Origin: Cyclospora cayetanensis
Lineage: Eukaryota; Apicomplexa; Conoidasida; Eucoccidiorida; Eimeriidae
Assembly: GCF_002999335.1 (NCBI RefSeq)
Contig: NW_020312160.1
Span: 1 to 60,953 of the forward strand
Reading direction: 5' to 3'
DNA: 60,953 nt
A program made the position numbers and the translations under genes. Under the pieces are notes generated by a model, which was not told where the DNA came from, did no database searches, and worked only from the letters and a program-made list of their open reading frames with translations. Positions 46,574 to 57,700 of this stretch are shown one piece after another; position 1 is the first letter of the stretch, and every line of letters begins with the position of its first letter.

Positions 46574-47890
46574 TCAAGACGACGGGCGGCGGGGGGTTGC
46601 TGCTCCCTTCGCACCAATTGCACTGTCCAGTGTGTTTTCGGAGTTCTTGGTTTGTTTTCGCATTTGTTGCTGTAGAGCAACTATGCGCTGTAGGGTCTGT
46701 CTAGTTGTGTCGGCTATCTGCAGAAGAGAGGGCGCAGTGGTGCGACCCCAGCGGCCCAGGATAGCCAGAGCTTCTGCAATAGCCTCGGCTGTACAGACAC
46801 CTCCTTTTGCCGCAACGCGTGCTGGGGGTGTTCGAATCAGCCCATATGCCCCTGACACACGAAGTGCTTCCTCGCAGCTCTCACTTCTCGTTGTGCTGCA
46901 GGTACTCCTGCCACTGGCTGTGGCAAAAGAGGAAACACCCTCTAAAGGGTCTCCCTGTTCTACGGGGAGTACTTGACTGTGCGGGAGATGCACGGCTGGC
47001 AGCTGCTGCAGCCACGGTGCAGCGCGAAGCATCTCGTTGGCTTCCTTCCAGGTGCCGTCAATAGCCAACAGCGTAATGGGCAGGCGGAGGGGAAGACTGC
47101 CCGTTCCAAGAGGCAGAGACGACTCTGTGGGGAACAAGAGCACCATCCGTGAAGTGTCGCACAAGGCGATGCCATCGCGAGTACATAGATGATGGTGCTG
47201 CTCCTGCTGCTGCTGCCCCTGCTGCTTCTGGTCTTGTCGATTTCCGTTTTCTAAGACCGCCTCGACGGATGAGACTGCCAGAGTCTCCTTGAGCGTGGCG
47301 GATGCAACAGTCCTGTCCACAGTGTGCTGCAGCGTCTCACCAACCCTCTCTGCCTCAGCACTACTCTGACACCCTTCTGCCTGAGGAGTCGCTCGGTGCG
47401 GCTGCTGCTGCTGCTGCTGCTCAGAAGCAAATGGGCAACAGCCAGGCCTTCGATGAGGCCATATGTTTATGCCCTTGACAAGGCGCTGCAGCACCTGCAA
47501 AGATCCGTTTTTCCTTTTCCTCTCCAGGGGATGCAGAAAAACTAAGACTCTATCCACTATGGCAGAGACAGAAGGGTCTGAGAGATTGAGCTCCCGTCCA
47601 CTGACAGTGCTGCAGTAGCACACAGAGGAGGGTCGCCCACACCCCTCACACACATGTCGACGCTTCACGCGTTTGTTCTGCTCCTGCTGCACGTGTTCTC
47701 CGTGTGAGTTATGCTTTTCCCGCTCCTGTTGGATCTCTTGCTGCACGTCTCGATCCCTGTGGTGAGAGTGTGGATGCCATAGTGGGGCCTGTTGATTTTG
47801 CTGCGATAGTGTGTCCAGCAGTAGATGCGGAGTGCCGCTTTCTGCAGCATCCAGTGGCGTCAAGGTGGTATGGTCCTTCTTTAACGCCAT
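46574..47890 (-). CDS. DTW-domain tRNA aminocarboxypropyltransferase-like protein
   Basis: DTW proteins (bacterial TapT, human DTWD1/2) transfer the aminocarboxypropyl group of SAM to uridine in tRNA, giving acp3U. Single exon, 438 residues, start ATG at 47890. Zinc-ribbon-like CEGCG with CYC (C81, C84, C91, C93); then VFLHPLERKRKNGSLQVL (117-134), matching the family HP-E-K strand and loop; the signature DGTW at 278-281 in LLAIDGTWKEANEML; and a C-terminal ALRVSGAYGLIRTPP then CTAEAIAEAL. Two Gln-rich inserts (around 158-164 and 220-231) enlarge it relative to the usual 250-300 residues. The product is probably nuclear or cytosolic tRNA modification. Substrate position is not predictable from sequence. 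Confidence 0.88.
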   Translation of the reverse strand: MALKKDHTTLTPLDAAESGTPHLLLDTLSQQNQQAPLWHPHSHHRDRDVQQEIQQEREKHNSHGEHVQQEQNKRVKRRHVCEGCGRPSSVCYCSTVSGRELNLSDPSVSAIVDRVLVFLHPLERKRKNGSLQVLQRLVKGINIWPHRRPGCCPFASEQQQQQQPHRATPQAEGCQSSAEAERVGETLQHTVDRTVASATLKETLAVSSVEAVLENGNRQDQKQQGQQQQEQHHHLCTRDGIALCDTSRMVLLFPTESSLPLGTGSLPLRLPITLLAIDGTWKEANEMLRAAPWLQQLPAVHLPHSQVLPVEQGDPLEGVSSFATASGRSTCSTTRSESCEEALRVSGAYGLIRTPPARVAAKGGVCTAEAIAEALAILGRWGRTTAPSLLQIADTTRQTLQRIVALQQQMRKQTKNSENTLDSAIGAKGAATPRRPSS

Positions 47891-48787
47891 AGGCAGCTGC
47901 TGTTGTTGGTGTTAGCAAGCCCCGAAGCTGCACTCAAAGTTCTGCATGCTGCAGCCGAGGCGCTGCTTAGTCGCCCTCGCTGCCTGCTGCATGTGGGGGT
48001 TGGACAGGGTTTGATTTCCCCTGAACTCGCTGCACTGCCGATTGTACGAAACTGCTGCCGCTGCTCCGACAGCTGCAACAGCTCGCTGACACGCGATATT
48101 TGACGATGCGCTGAGGCTGGTGCAGGTGGCTAGGCTGGCGTCGCTTCTGTTGCTGCTGCAGAAACCGCTTCACAGAATTGAAGCTGAGGCGCTATGCCAC
48201 AGCGAAGGCGTAGCCCTGATAGGAGAACAAACAGCTGGCACATACGGCTCTGCTAATGCTGAGCGCTCTCTAGGCATTTTTTTACAGACAGTTCATCATG
48301 ATTCTCCAGCCCAGCCAGGGCTCAAAAGAGGCCTGAGTTTCTGCCGCAAAGCTTGATAATACAAGAGAAAGGTAAGATCTTCTAAGACTGGTTGGCCTTG
48401 GAGACGTGATTTCCAGGCAGTGGCATTGAAATTAGGGAAATGAGTCCGCAAAAACGAACCTGAAGGGAGAAGGTGTCCTATGGATCTGCATGCAGCGGGC
48501 AGCCGCCGACAGAAGCGGCAGGGCGATCTGCCGCTCTCTGGAGAAGAGGTAGAGAAAACCATTCATAAAGAAACGCTTCAAAAGATGCTGGCTGAATAGT
48601 ATAAGGGGCCGAAAGAAGACACATGACTCTTTCAGGCAGTGTGTGTGCAACCTCCGAATACACCTGCGGGCAGCGCACAGGACCACTGCTGAGCCTGCCA
48701 CCCCTTACGCCTAAACCCTGGGCTCTATGTTTCCATTGCTAGCCTATGTTGTGCAATCTACCTTGAGGCATTGTTGAGCGTGTATCG
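47891..48787. promoter_or_regulatory. Divergent promoter region (DTW / ECM29)
   Basis: About 900 bases between two divergent ATGs, necessarily carrying both promoters and 5' UTRs. CTG-rich patches are seen; GCATGC lies at 47945-47950 and a TGCATGC at 48487-48493. No core promoter can be pinned down. Confidence 0.5.
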
Positions 48788-51700
48788 ATGGATCCCGCAC
48801 AGCCAGCGGCTGCAGCACCAGCAGCCGCGGCTGCTGGTGCTACAGCGAGCAGCGACAGCGCATTGCTGCAGGCCAAAAATGCGGAGTATGAACAGACGGC
48901 ACTGCGTCTCAGCTTGTGCAGCGATGAAGCCCTCGTTACAGTGGTAGCAAAGCTGCTTCCTCGAGCGTTCCTTGAGCTGATGACATGCCCCCCCTTGTCT
49001 CTACCCAAGGCAAGCTGCTGGCCCCTGTTCTGCTGTAACAACATGCGCATGAATATATGTATGCATGCGCGAGCTTCTTCAGGAGCAATGACAAGACGAC
49101 GAGAGCCTAGGGAGGAATTGTGGACACAGGTGCACCCCGTCTTGCGCGTGTTTGCATGCAGGTTATTGCCATCGTGAACAGCTGCCTGCGTCGATCGAAG
49201 GAAGCAGCAGCCGAGGTACCCATCCCTGCGGAGGAGCTTGTGTCTCTCTTGGCCGCAGCAGAGCGGCAGCAGCGCACGGGGGAGCAGCAACAGGAGCTGC
49301 AGTCGCAGCTGCAGCAGCTGCGACTGCCTCCCCTTCGCCCTGGCAACCTTCCTGTCGCGAGAGGCATTGTTCCCTTGTTCCTCTCTGTAGCTGTACGTCG
49401 GAGAGACGTGGAGAAGCTTTCCTCTCTAGGCTTGCTGCTGCTGCAGAACTACGAAGAGTGGGCAGCCAGCAGCAGCTACCCCAAGATGCTGTTGCTGCTC
49501 TTGGAGTGCTTGGCAACCCCTAAGGTGCTGCAAACGCTCCACCCCAATAGTAGCAGCAGCAGCAGCAACACATCTGCATTGCGCATCCTGAGCTTCATGG
49601 CCTCTCAGAAGACTGAGATCCTTGCAGCGAGCACCGCTGCAGCGAGCATCACCAGCACCAAGCTGCCCTGCTGCAGCAAGCCAAATGGCGCTTTCTTGGC
49701 AGTGTTGCAGGCGATGTGTGAGTTGCTGCTGCTGCTCGGCACGGAGTCTTCCACCGCCTCTTCAGCAAAAAAGGAAGAAAAGGAAGCAGCCATTCAGCAG
49801 TTGGCTCTGCAGCTTGTACGGAGCAGAGACTGGGGGAATGTGCTGCATCAGCTAGAGCAGAAGCGTGGACAGAAGGCTTTCAAAAGCAAGGCTGACTCTT
49901 CTCTTACGTATGGGTTTACGAGTATTCTTGGCCTTCCAGAAGTCGCTTCGAATTCGACAGAGTCAGCAGCAGCAGCAGCAGCAGCACCAGCAGCTGCTGC
50001 TGCTGCCACCTCCGCACGCGCAGGAGCCAAGGGCGTCTCTGTAGGATCTTTGCAGCTGTGGGAGAAGAACTGCAAGCTCTCCCGACAGGAGCTAGTGCTT
50101 TATCAGACGCGAGCAGTGCTGCTGCTGACAGAAGCGACGAAGGCGGTCCCTATTGTAGACGAGAAAGCTGCTGAAGCAGCTGCAGCCGTCGCCCTTTCCG
50201 CCTCTGCCGGAGAAGTCTCTGATCCTCCATCGTCTGTCAAGGTGCCAGAGACAGCAGTACAACTAAGTGCTCCAGCAACATCAGTACTCGAGAAACTGCA
50301 AAAAGACTTGCGTCTTCCTCCAGCAATCCTAGCGCCACTGTTGATTGGCAGTTCTGCTCCGTTTGCTTCCGTTTCGGATCCGTGCAATGCTGCGCTGACT
50401 CGCCTCGCTGCTGCGGTAAGTGCTGCTGCTGCTACTAGTGCTATTGCTGCTACTAGTGCTATTGCTGCTGCTAGTGCTATTGCTGCTACTGCTGCTACTA
50501 GTGCTATTGCTGCTACTGCTGCTGCTGCTACTAGTGCTATTGCTGCTACTGCTGCTGCTGCTACTAGTGCTATTGCTGCTACTAGTGCTATTGCTGCTAC
50601 TAGTGCTATTGCTGCTACTGCTGCTGCTGCTACTAGTGCTATTGCTGCTACTGCTGCTGCTGCTACTAGTGCTATTGCTGCTACTGCTACTAGTGCTACT
50701 AGTGCTATTGCTGCTACTGCTGCTGCTGCTGCTGCTACTAGTGCTATTGCTGCTACTGCTGCTGCTGCTGCTGCTACTAGTGCTATTGCTGCTACTGCTA
50801 CTGCTGCTACTAGTGCTATTGCTGCTGCTGCTACTGCTGCTACTAGTGCTATTGCTGCTACTGCTGCTGCTGCTACTAGTGCTATTGCTGCTACTAGTGC
50901 TATTGCTGCTACTGCTGCTGCTGCTGCTGCTACTAGTGCTATTGCTGCTACTAGTGCTACTGCTACTAGTGCTATTGCTGCTACTGCTGCTGCTGCTGCT
51001 GCTGCTACTGCTACTAGTGCTATTGCTGCTACTGCTGCTGCTGCTACTAGTGCTATTGCTGCTACTGCTGCTGCTGCTACTGCTGCTACTGCTACTGCCT
51101 CTTTTCCTTCAGAACCTTGTCTCCAGCTTGTCGCTGTGTGCCGTCGCCGTACTTATTAACCTTGAAATCTCCTCTTTAAGGCATGCTGCAGCGTGTTGCC
51201 GATGCTCTTGAAGCGGGCAGCGGAGGCGAGACAGCGCCAGCAAAGGCAGCTGCCAACCCGCCTCAATTGGATGGATGCGCTGCAATGTCAACTGTGCATG
51301 CAGAGCCATGGAGACGACGAGCTGCTGCTGCAGCTGCTGTTTGATTTGGTGTCTCTGAGACCGCTTCCCCAGCAGCACCCTCTGCAGCAGCAGCAGCAGC
51401 AGTTGCTGCTGCTCAGCTCGGCAACTCGGCGCATGCAAGAAGCCAGGGGTCCCCTGCCCGCCAAGCTGCAAGAAAAGCTGTTGTTGCAGCTTGCGAAATG
51501 CAGAGCAGCCGCAGAGCAGCGGCACTGTCTTGCCGTGCTGGAGCTACAGTGGGAGGCGCTGGGCTTGTTGCAGCTGGCATTGCAGTGGGGAGTCAGCAGT
51601 CTTCAGCCAGCTGTACGCTTTAGAGCTTCCCTCTCTCTGCTGCAGTGGTGCTTGCGTCTCCAGCGGTGGTTCGTCTGCGAAGTGCATGCAGGAGCAGCTG

Positions 51701-54700
51701 CTGACGTCACCACGGAAGCCGCGAACGATGGAGGACGGCAGCAGCGACGCTCGCGCTTGCTGTGCTCCACAGTAGCGGAGGCTGGGGGGTTGGTGCTCAA
51801 CTTCCTTTCGCAGTCTGTCGAGCAGCTGCTGTTGGTAGCGGCGCCATCGGCCAGTGATATCTTCGCAGAATGCTGCCTCCAGCCGGCTGGAGTTGCTGCA
51901 GACGGCAGTCTCGTCGTCTCCGACGGCGAGCTGCTGCTTGAGCGGATGATTCGCTTGTATGGCGCAGTGTTCGCTGCGGATTCTGTAGTCTCCCCTGACC
52001 TTGTCTTCAAGCTGAGCCAGGAGATTCTGCCTCCCCACATGCGTCCCCGCAGTGCAGCCGATATCCTGCTGCAGCCTGCGACGCGTCAGCTGTTGCCTCC
52101 TCTCCTGGAGGCGATTTCCACGGCTTGCCGCGTCTGTCCTTTCTCGCCGCTTGGTAGCAGCGGCTGTCGTCTCGGCTGCTCTCTCGTGCCAGGCGGAGAA
52201 GACGAAGCGCGCTCGGGAAACTCGGCTGCTGCACCGCTGACGGAAACCATGCTGCAGCTGCTGCAGCAGCTGCTGCTGCTGGTGCCGCGCGCTGTTGAAG
52301 CCGATGCGCAGCAAAAAGCGACCAAGGCGCAGCCGCAAAGTCGGTGGGCAGCTTCTGCTGCACTTTCACTCAGTGCTGCAGTGGACGTTCCCACCACTCC
52401 CTCCGCACTTCAGGCGCTGCGCAGCTGTGGAGATTGGCTAGCGATGCGGCTAGAAACGCTGAGAGAGGCTATTTTCCAGCTACAGGGAAAGCAACCAGAG
52501 GACTTGCTGATTGGAGAGCTGCAGCAGCACCACGACCGTCTTGAGGGGCAGCTTGTTGCGCTTCTCGACTGGACCGTCGCTCTCTGGCTGAACCCCCCTA
52601 CTGGCGCATCTCCTCCAGTATCGCCGACAGCAGACAGAAGCGAGAAGGACGCCTCTTCTTCCCCCCCGTTCGCGGCTGCAGAGGAGTCGAACGGAGGCGC
52701 ATGCGCAGACCTCTCGGCTCTAGCACCTCAACAGCTGATGCTCCAGGAAGCGTTGCGGCTAGCCTCCAAAGCTTTTCCCCCCTTCCACCCCGCCAACAGG
52801 TAAGCAGGCGTCTCCGGCGATGCAGCACCTGAGACACAGGCTGCATGCATGCCCCCCTTCCCCTTGCTTGTCAGAGCTTCCTGTCTCCTTTGCATTCTTG
52901 CGCTGTCCTCTCCGCCGCAGCTTCTACTGCCTTTTGTGCATCAACCAGAGCAGGATCAACAGCAGCAGTAGCGGAGCATCAAAAGAGGCAAATGCAGCCG
53001 AGGTAGCCGCAGATCTGCTGCAGCAATGCGAGCGGCAGGGGACCCCCTCTTTTTCTGCGCTGCTGAGTTTCGTGCTGCCTCGCTTTTGCACCAAGAAAGA
53101 CATGGCCACGCCAGGGGAGGTGACGCCCTATGGGATCCACAAACCTGCGATATCTCCCTTCTACGTGGATGCACACGAAGTGCAGCAGCAGCTCGCTGCC
53201 GCTACGAACGCGTCTCTAGAATCGGCGGCTGAGGTGCGACTGGCTCTGGTGGAACGTCTATCGGACTTGCTGCACGCCGAGCTGCACCTGGGGAGAAGCC
53301 TTCGTGCCGGAAGGCAGCTGCAGCGGACGCAGCCAGAAGAAGAGGCAGCAGCAGGAGCTGCAGGAGCTGCAGCTACACTCGATGCAGCAGCAGCATCGTC
53401 TGACCCAGATTCGCCGTTGAAGAAGCTGCGCCTGGCGGAGGGCACGGCTCCTGCGCTTGCTGCAACGGCAAGTTGCTTCGACGTTCGTGGAGAAGACATG
53501 CGTTTGCTCTCAGCTCTTCTCTTTCCACTGCTGGCAGCAAGACCAGCGGACCAGACGCTAACTGACGCCATGCGCTGCGCCTTCTGCCGATGCTGGAAGG
53601 GACTGCTGAAGTGGGAAAAGCAGCTACAGCAGCGGCAGAACGGCCGCTGCGATGGGGGAGTCTCGGCACTGCCGTCGCTGCTGTCTGTGCAGGTGCCCCT
53701 GCTGCTCTCTTCAGTGCTCTTTGCGCCTCTGGCGGCTGGCTCAGTTGCAGCTGCTGCGGAGAAAGCGGCAGCAGCGAAGAAGAAGAAGCAGGGAAGGGCC
53801 CTCAAGGCGGTGCAGTGCACCCGAGAAGACGCGCGAAGAGCTGCAGCCGATTTGTTGCGGATGTTCGCCTCTTCAGTGCATCAGCGTACCCCCCAAGAGT
53901 CGGATCACGAGAGGCTTCTTGCTGCCTTTCTGCCTTTTCTTTCGGGGAGGCTCGTGGATGTGCAACAGCTGCTGCAGCAGGAGGCAGCCTTTGCAGCAAG
54001 CCTGCAGTGCTGCTGTTCTCTGGGAGAGCGAGGAAGCCTCCCTTCCGACCCTCTCCTCCTGCATCTGAAGGATGCCGTGCAGCAGCACACAGGACTGGCT
54101 GTGCGTGAGCAAGAAAAACAGCAAACGCAGACGCAAAGACAGCGACTGCCTTTGCCGGGAGAGCTCGCTGGCAGTCTCGTGGTTGTGGGAGGCGCGCTTT
54201 CGGAAGCGAGGGAAAAGAGCAGCTGCGCTGTCGGCAGCAGCGAGGCTCCAGAGAACAGCGTCGCTTCGCAGGCAGTCTCTGTCGTGCTGCAGCACTTTCA
54301 CCTGTGGACTGCTGCGTACTGCCGCGATGACGACGCTGCAGCAGCAGCGCAAGCTGCCGCTGCGCAGCCTCCCCTAGGCGAGCAGCCACAGGCAACGGCT
54401 GTCTCTGCTTTCGCTGTGTATGCCCAGTCATGGACTGACGCGATGTTGCTGTGCAGCCTGGAGGCGCTGGCACAAGCTCTGAGGTTCTACTTTCCTGCAG
54501 TGCTCGCTGCGCTTCAATCGCTACCCCCAAGGCAGCAGCAGCAACCCTCGTCGCAGGAGCAGAACAAAGACAGCGCCTCAGTGGATTCTTTGCTTTCGCT
54601 TCTAATCGCCATCTCGAAGGCTGGTCTGCGCCACTGTGCCGCTGCAGACACGGAGCTTCTGCTGCCTGCAGCAAGTGCGTCTGCTGCTGTCGAGCACTTG

Positions 54701-57700
54701 CGGGGGTGTTTCTGCCCTTTGTGGCTGCTAGTCTTGTTTTGAAGCGCAAGGTGGCTGCTTTTGCCATTGCACAGTGCTGCTGCTGCTGCTGCTGCTCCCC
54801 ATCTGTGTGCTCTGGACGCTGTGCGCTGCTGTGGATCCTGTACAGACACCTCTCAGCGGACTGGTCTGCTGGTGCTGCACGCTTCCCTGCAGACAGTCGC
54901 TTTTCTAGGGAGCCTGTGTGCAATCAACGCTTGCCGGCTTGGCAGCAGCGAGGCTGCAGTGTGGAGCCAGCAGTACCGCCGTGTTGTAGCGGCCCTTATG
55001 GAGACAGCGTCTCTTGTTTCGCCTTCGCTTCGCTCTGCAGCGGCTCTTGCTGTCGTGAGGCTGGTGCTCGAACTGCATCGCATGCGCTCTGCTGCAGCCG
55101 CTTCCGCAGACGCGAGAGAAGAGGCAGTCCTCGCCAGCGAGACAAATCAAGTCTTACTGCTGGTCTTGCAGCTGGCGCAGTTGCAACAGCTGGCTGATTC
55201 TTCAGAGGGTAAAAAGGCTGCACCGAGGGAGGAAGATGCAGCAGCGGCTTCGGCCGCTGTGGAATCTGCAGCAGCCGTTGCTGCAGAGAAAAGCGGAGTA
55301 GAAACGCAGTTGGCACACGCAGTGTTTTCTTCGCCTCGACTGAAGGCTTCACTATGGCCTCGTGTGTCTAGTTCGGCTGTCTGCTGGCTCTCCGCGCTGC
55401 TGCTGCATGCGAAGCACCTGCCGGAAGTTGCTGCTTTGCTCTTGCTGCTCCAGCGGATTTTCCTCTCCAGAGTAGGAGATGCCGATGTGTTTGTCGGGCA
55501 GTGCGCGTGGAGGGGCTTGAGCCGCTGTCTCGTGGCTGCGTGTCTCGCCTCCGAGGATGCAGCAGCAGCAGCCGCAGCAGCAGCCCAGGCAGCAGCAGCA
55601 CCCCAGGCAGCAGCAGCACAGGCAAGGATCTTGGCGGAAACAGCGACAGCAGCGCCAGCAGTCCCTGCAACAGGAGCCACTCGTTGCGAGGAGAGAACTG
55701 CCAGCTTGAAGGATATGCTGTTGCGCGAGTTGTCTGTCTACGTTGGTTCTCGAATTTCTGTGAGCCCTACCGAGCAGGCTCTCAAGATGCAAGGCTTCTC
55801 AGTGCACCATCAGCAGAAACAGCAGCAGAGGGAGAAAAACAGCAGCGGAGGCGACGTCTCAGGAGCTGAGCGGCAGCCTTCGAGGACAGGAGCAGCAGAG
55901 CTGAACGACGCTGATGCTGGTGCTGCTCGCATCAAGTTGCTGCGGCAGCTTCTGCAGGCAGCACGCGATGGTGGCCATGCTGCTGCGGTGTATGCGTTGC
56001 TAGATCAGCCCTTGCCGCCTCTTTTCGTGGATTTTCTCTGCGTTGCTGCATGCGATGTCTCCGTTCCAGCCTTCTGTCTCCAGCAACTCCGACAGCCGCT
56101 GCTCCGCACGTACAGCAGCAGTGGTAGGCTGGCAGACGCAGAATCAGCCGCAGAACCTCCCGAGGCAGCTGCAGTACTGGCCCCTCAGCAAAGACAAGAC
56201 GCAGGGGAAGCGCGAGGAGGAAGAGGAGGAAGAGGAGCAGCAGAACAAGAAGAAGAGCTTGACGCGTTGGCTGTGGACGGCCAGGTGTCTGCTTTGCGCT
56301 TCAGCTGCCCCCTCTCTCTGCTGTTTTCCTTTTCCGTATACTTCTGGCATTCCACGGTGCCTCTCAGGGAGTCTGTCGAGATGCTTTCGCAGGTGAGCGT
56401 CACACTTCGCATGCCGCAGCAGGGAGGCGAGGCGAAAAGGGGGCAGGCATGCGTTTGAGACGGATCCTTGGGAGACACGTCCGTGAAAACAGAAGCAGCA
56501 GCACGGAAGTGACTGCGCAGGGGGAAAACGTCGGGTTGTGCAGCTCGTGGAAACACACACAGGGGCAGCGGCAACATGGAGGCTGAGATCGATACTCCAC
56601 ACGTATAAAGAGAGAGAGAGGAAGGGGGAAAGTCTGCGTCTCACAACAGAGAGGCGTAGAATCGCGGAAGCTCTTTGTGGAGCCTTTGTGTTCGCCCTGG
56701 AAAAAATTCCAACGTTCAAACGGTCTTTTTTCGCAGATTTGCTTGCGACGGAGGTGACTCACGATGCGTCTGTGCGGGTAATTGTCTGGAATCCATGTGT
56801 GCAGGCAGTGTATGGCATCTCCTCCGTTGCAGAGCTCACAGCTATCGGTGCTCCCCGCAACCCCTTCATGTTGGCACTGCAGCAGAGGCAGCAGCGTGAG
56901 CAGAATCAGCAGTCTCCATGGCAGCTGGTCGTGAGACAGATTGTCAGGTGTCTGCAGGGCCCCAACCAGCTGCTCCGAGAAGCTGCATGCAAAGCAGGTT
57001 CAGACATTCTGAAAGGTGAGCTTGCCTCGAAGAAAAACTTGCCTTCTTGCCCCCTGGTAGTGCTTTTGCTGCTGTTTCTGCTTTTGCTGCTGCTTCTGCT
57101 GCTGCTTTTTCTTTTGCTGCTGCTAATACTGCTGCTGCTGCTTCTGCTTTTGGTGCTGCTAGTACTACTGCTGTTGCTTTTGCTTCTGCTGCTTTTGCTG
57201 CTGCAGGTACCGCTACTGCTGCTGCTGATACCGCTACTGCTGCTGCTTTTGCTTTTGCTGCTGCTAATAGCGCTACTGCTGCTGCTTTTGCTTTTGCTGC
57301 TGCTAATACCGCTGCTGCTGGTGCCTCTTTTCTCCGCAAGCTTTGGTGCCATCGCATGCAGCAGCGGCGCGTGCATGCATCGGCGAGCGAAATATTTTCA
57401 GTGCTGTTAGCCGAGAGGGCTCTTAGCGGCTTCAGGAGGATGTAGATCTGCTGTGGGTGGTAGTGCTTGGCATGTGCGGGTGGGTTGGCTGTGTGGCTGC
57501 TTGTGAGTGTGTGTCAGTCTGTGGAGGCGTGTTTGCGTTCGACCGTTGCGCAGGGCACGACTGGACAGAAATAAAGCCTTTTTTCGAAGACTTGTGGTTG
57601 TCTGCTGCCCGCTGTCTCGACGATATCGTAGACGAAGTGCGCGCAGCAGCAAGGCTCCTTGGAAGAACTCTTAGAGCTCTCACTGGGGAGCTTTGCTGCG

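Noticed and set aside
50420..51211. Poly-Leu/Val and TSAIAAT open frames over 700 bases
   Set aside because: They are frames of the minisatellite, bounded by a consensus donor and an acceptor in matching phase; treated as intron.
54451..55197. A 248-codon alternative frame over the ECM29 junction (GVFLPFVAASLVLKRK)
   Set aside because: It first looked like a frameshifted continuation, but the 69-base intron 54706-54774 restores the main frame without it.
56737..56745. Strong acceptor TTTTTTCGCAG for the ECM29 exon
   Set aside because: Joined to the donor at 56393 it gives an immediate stop; the weaker acceptor at 56651 keeps the frame, so the strong one was not used in the model, with uncertainty noted.
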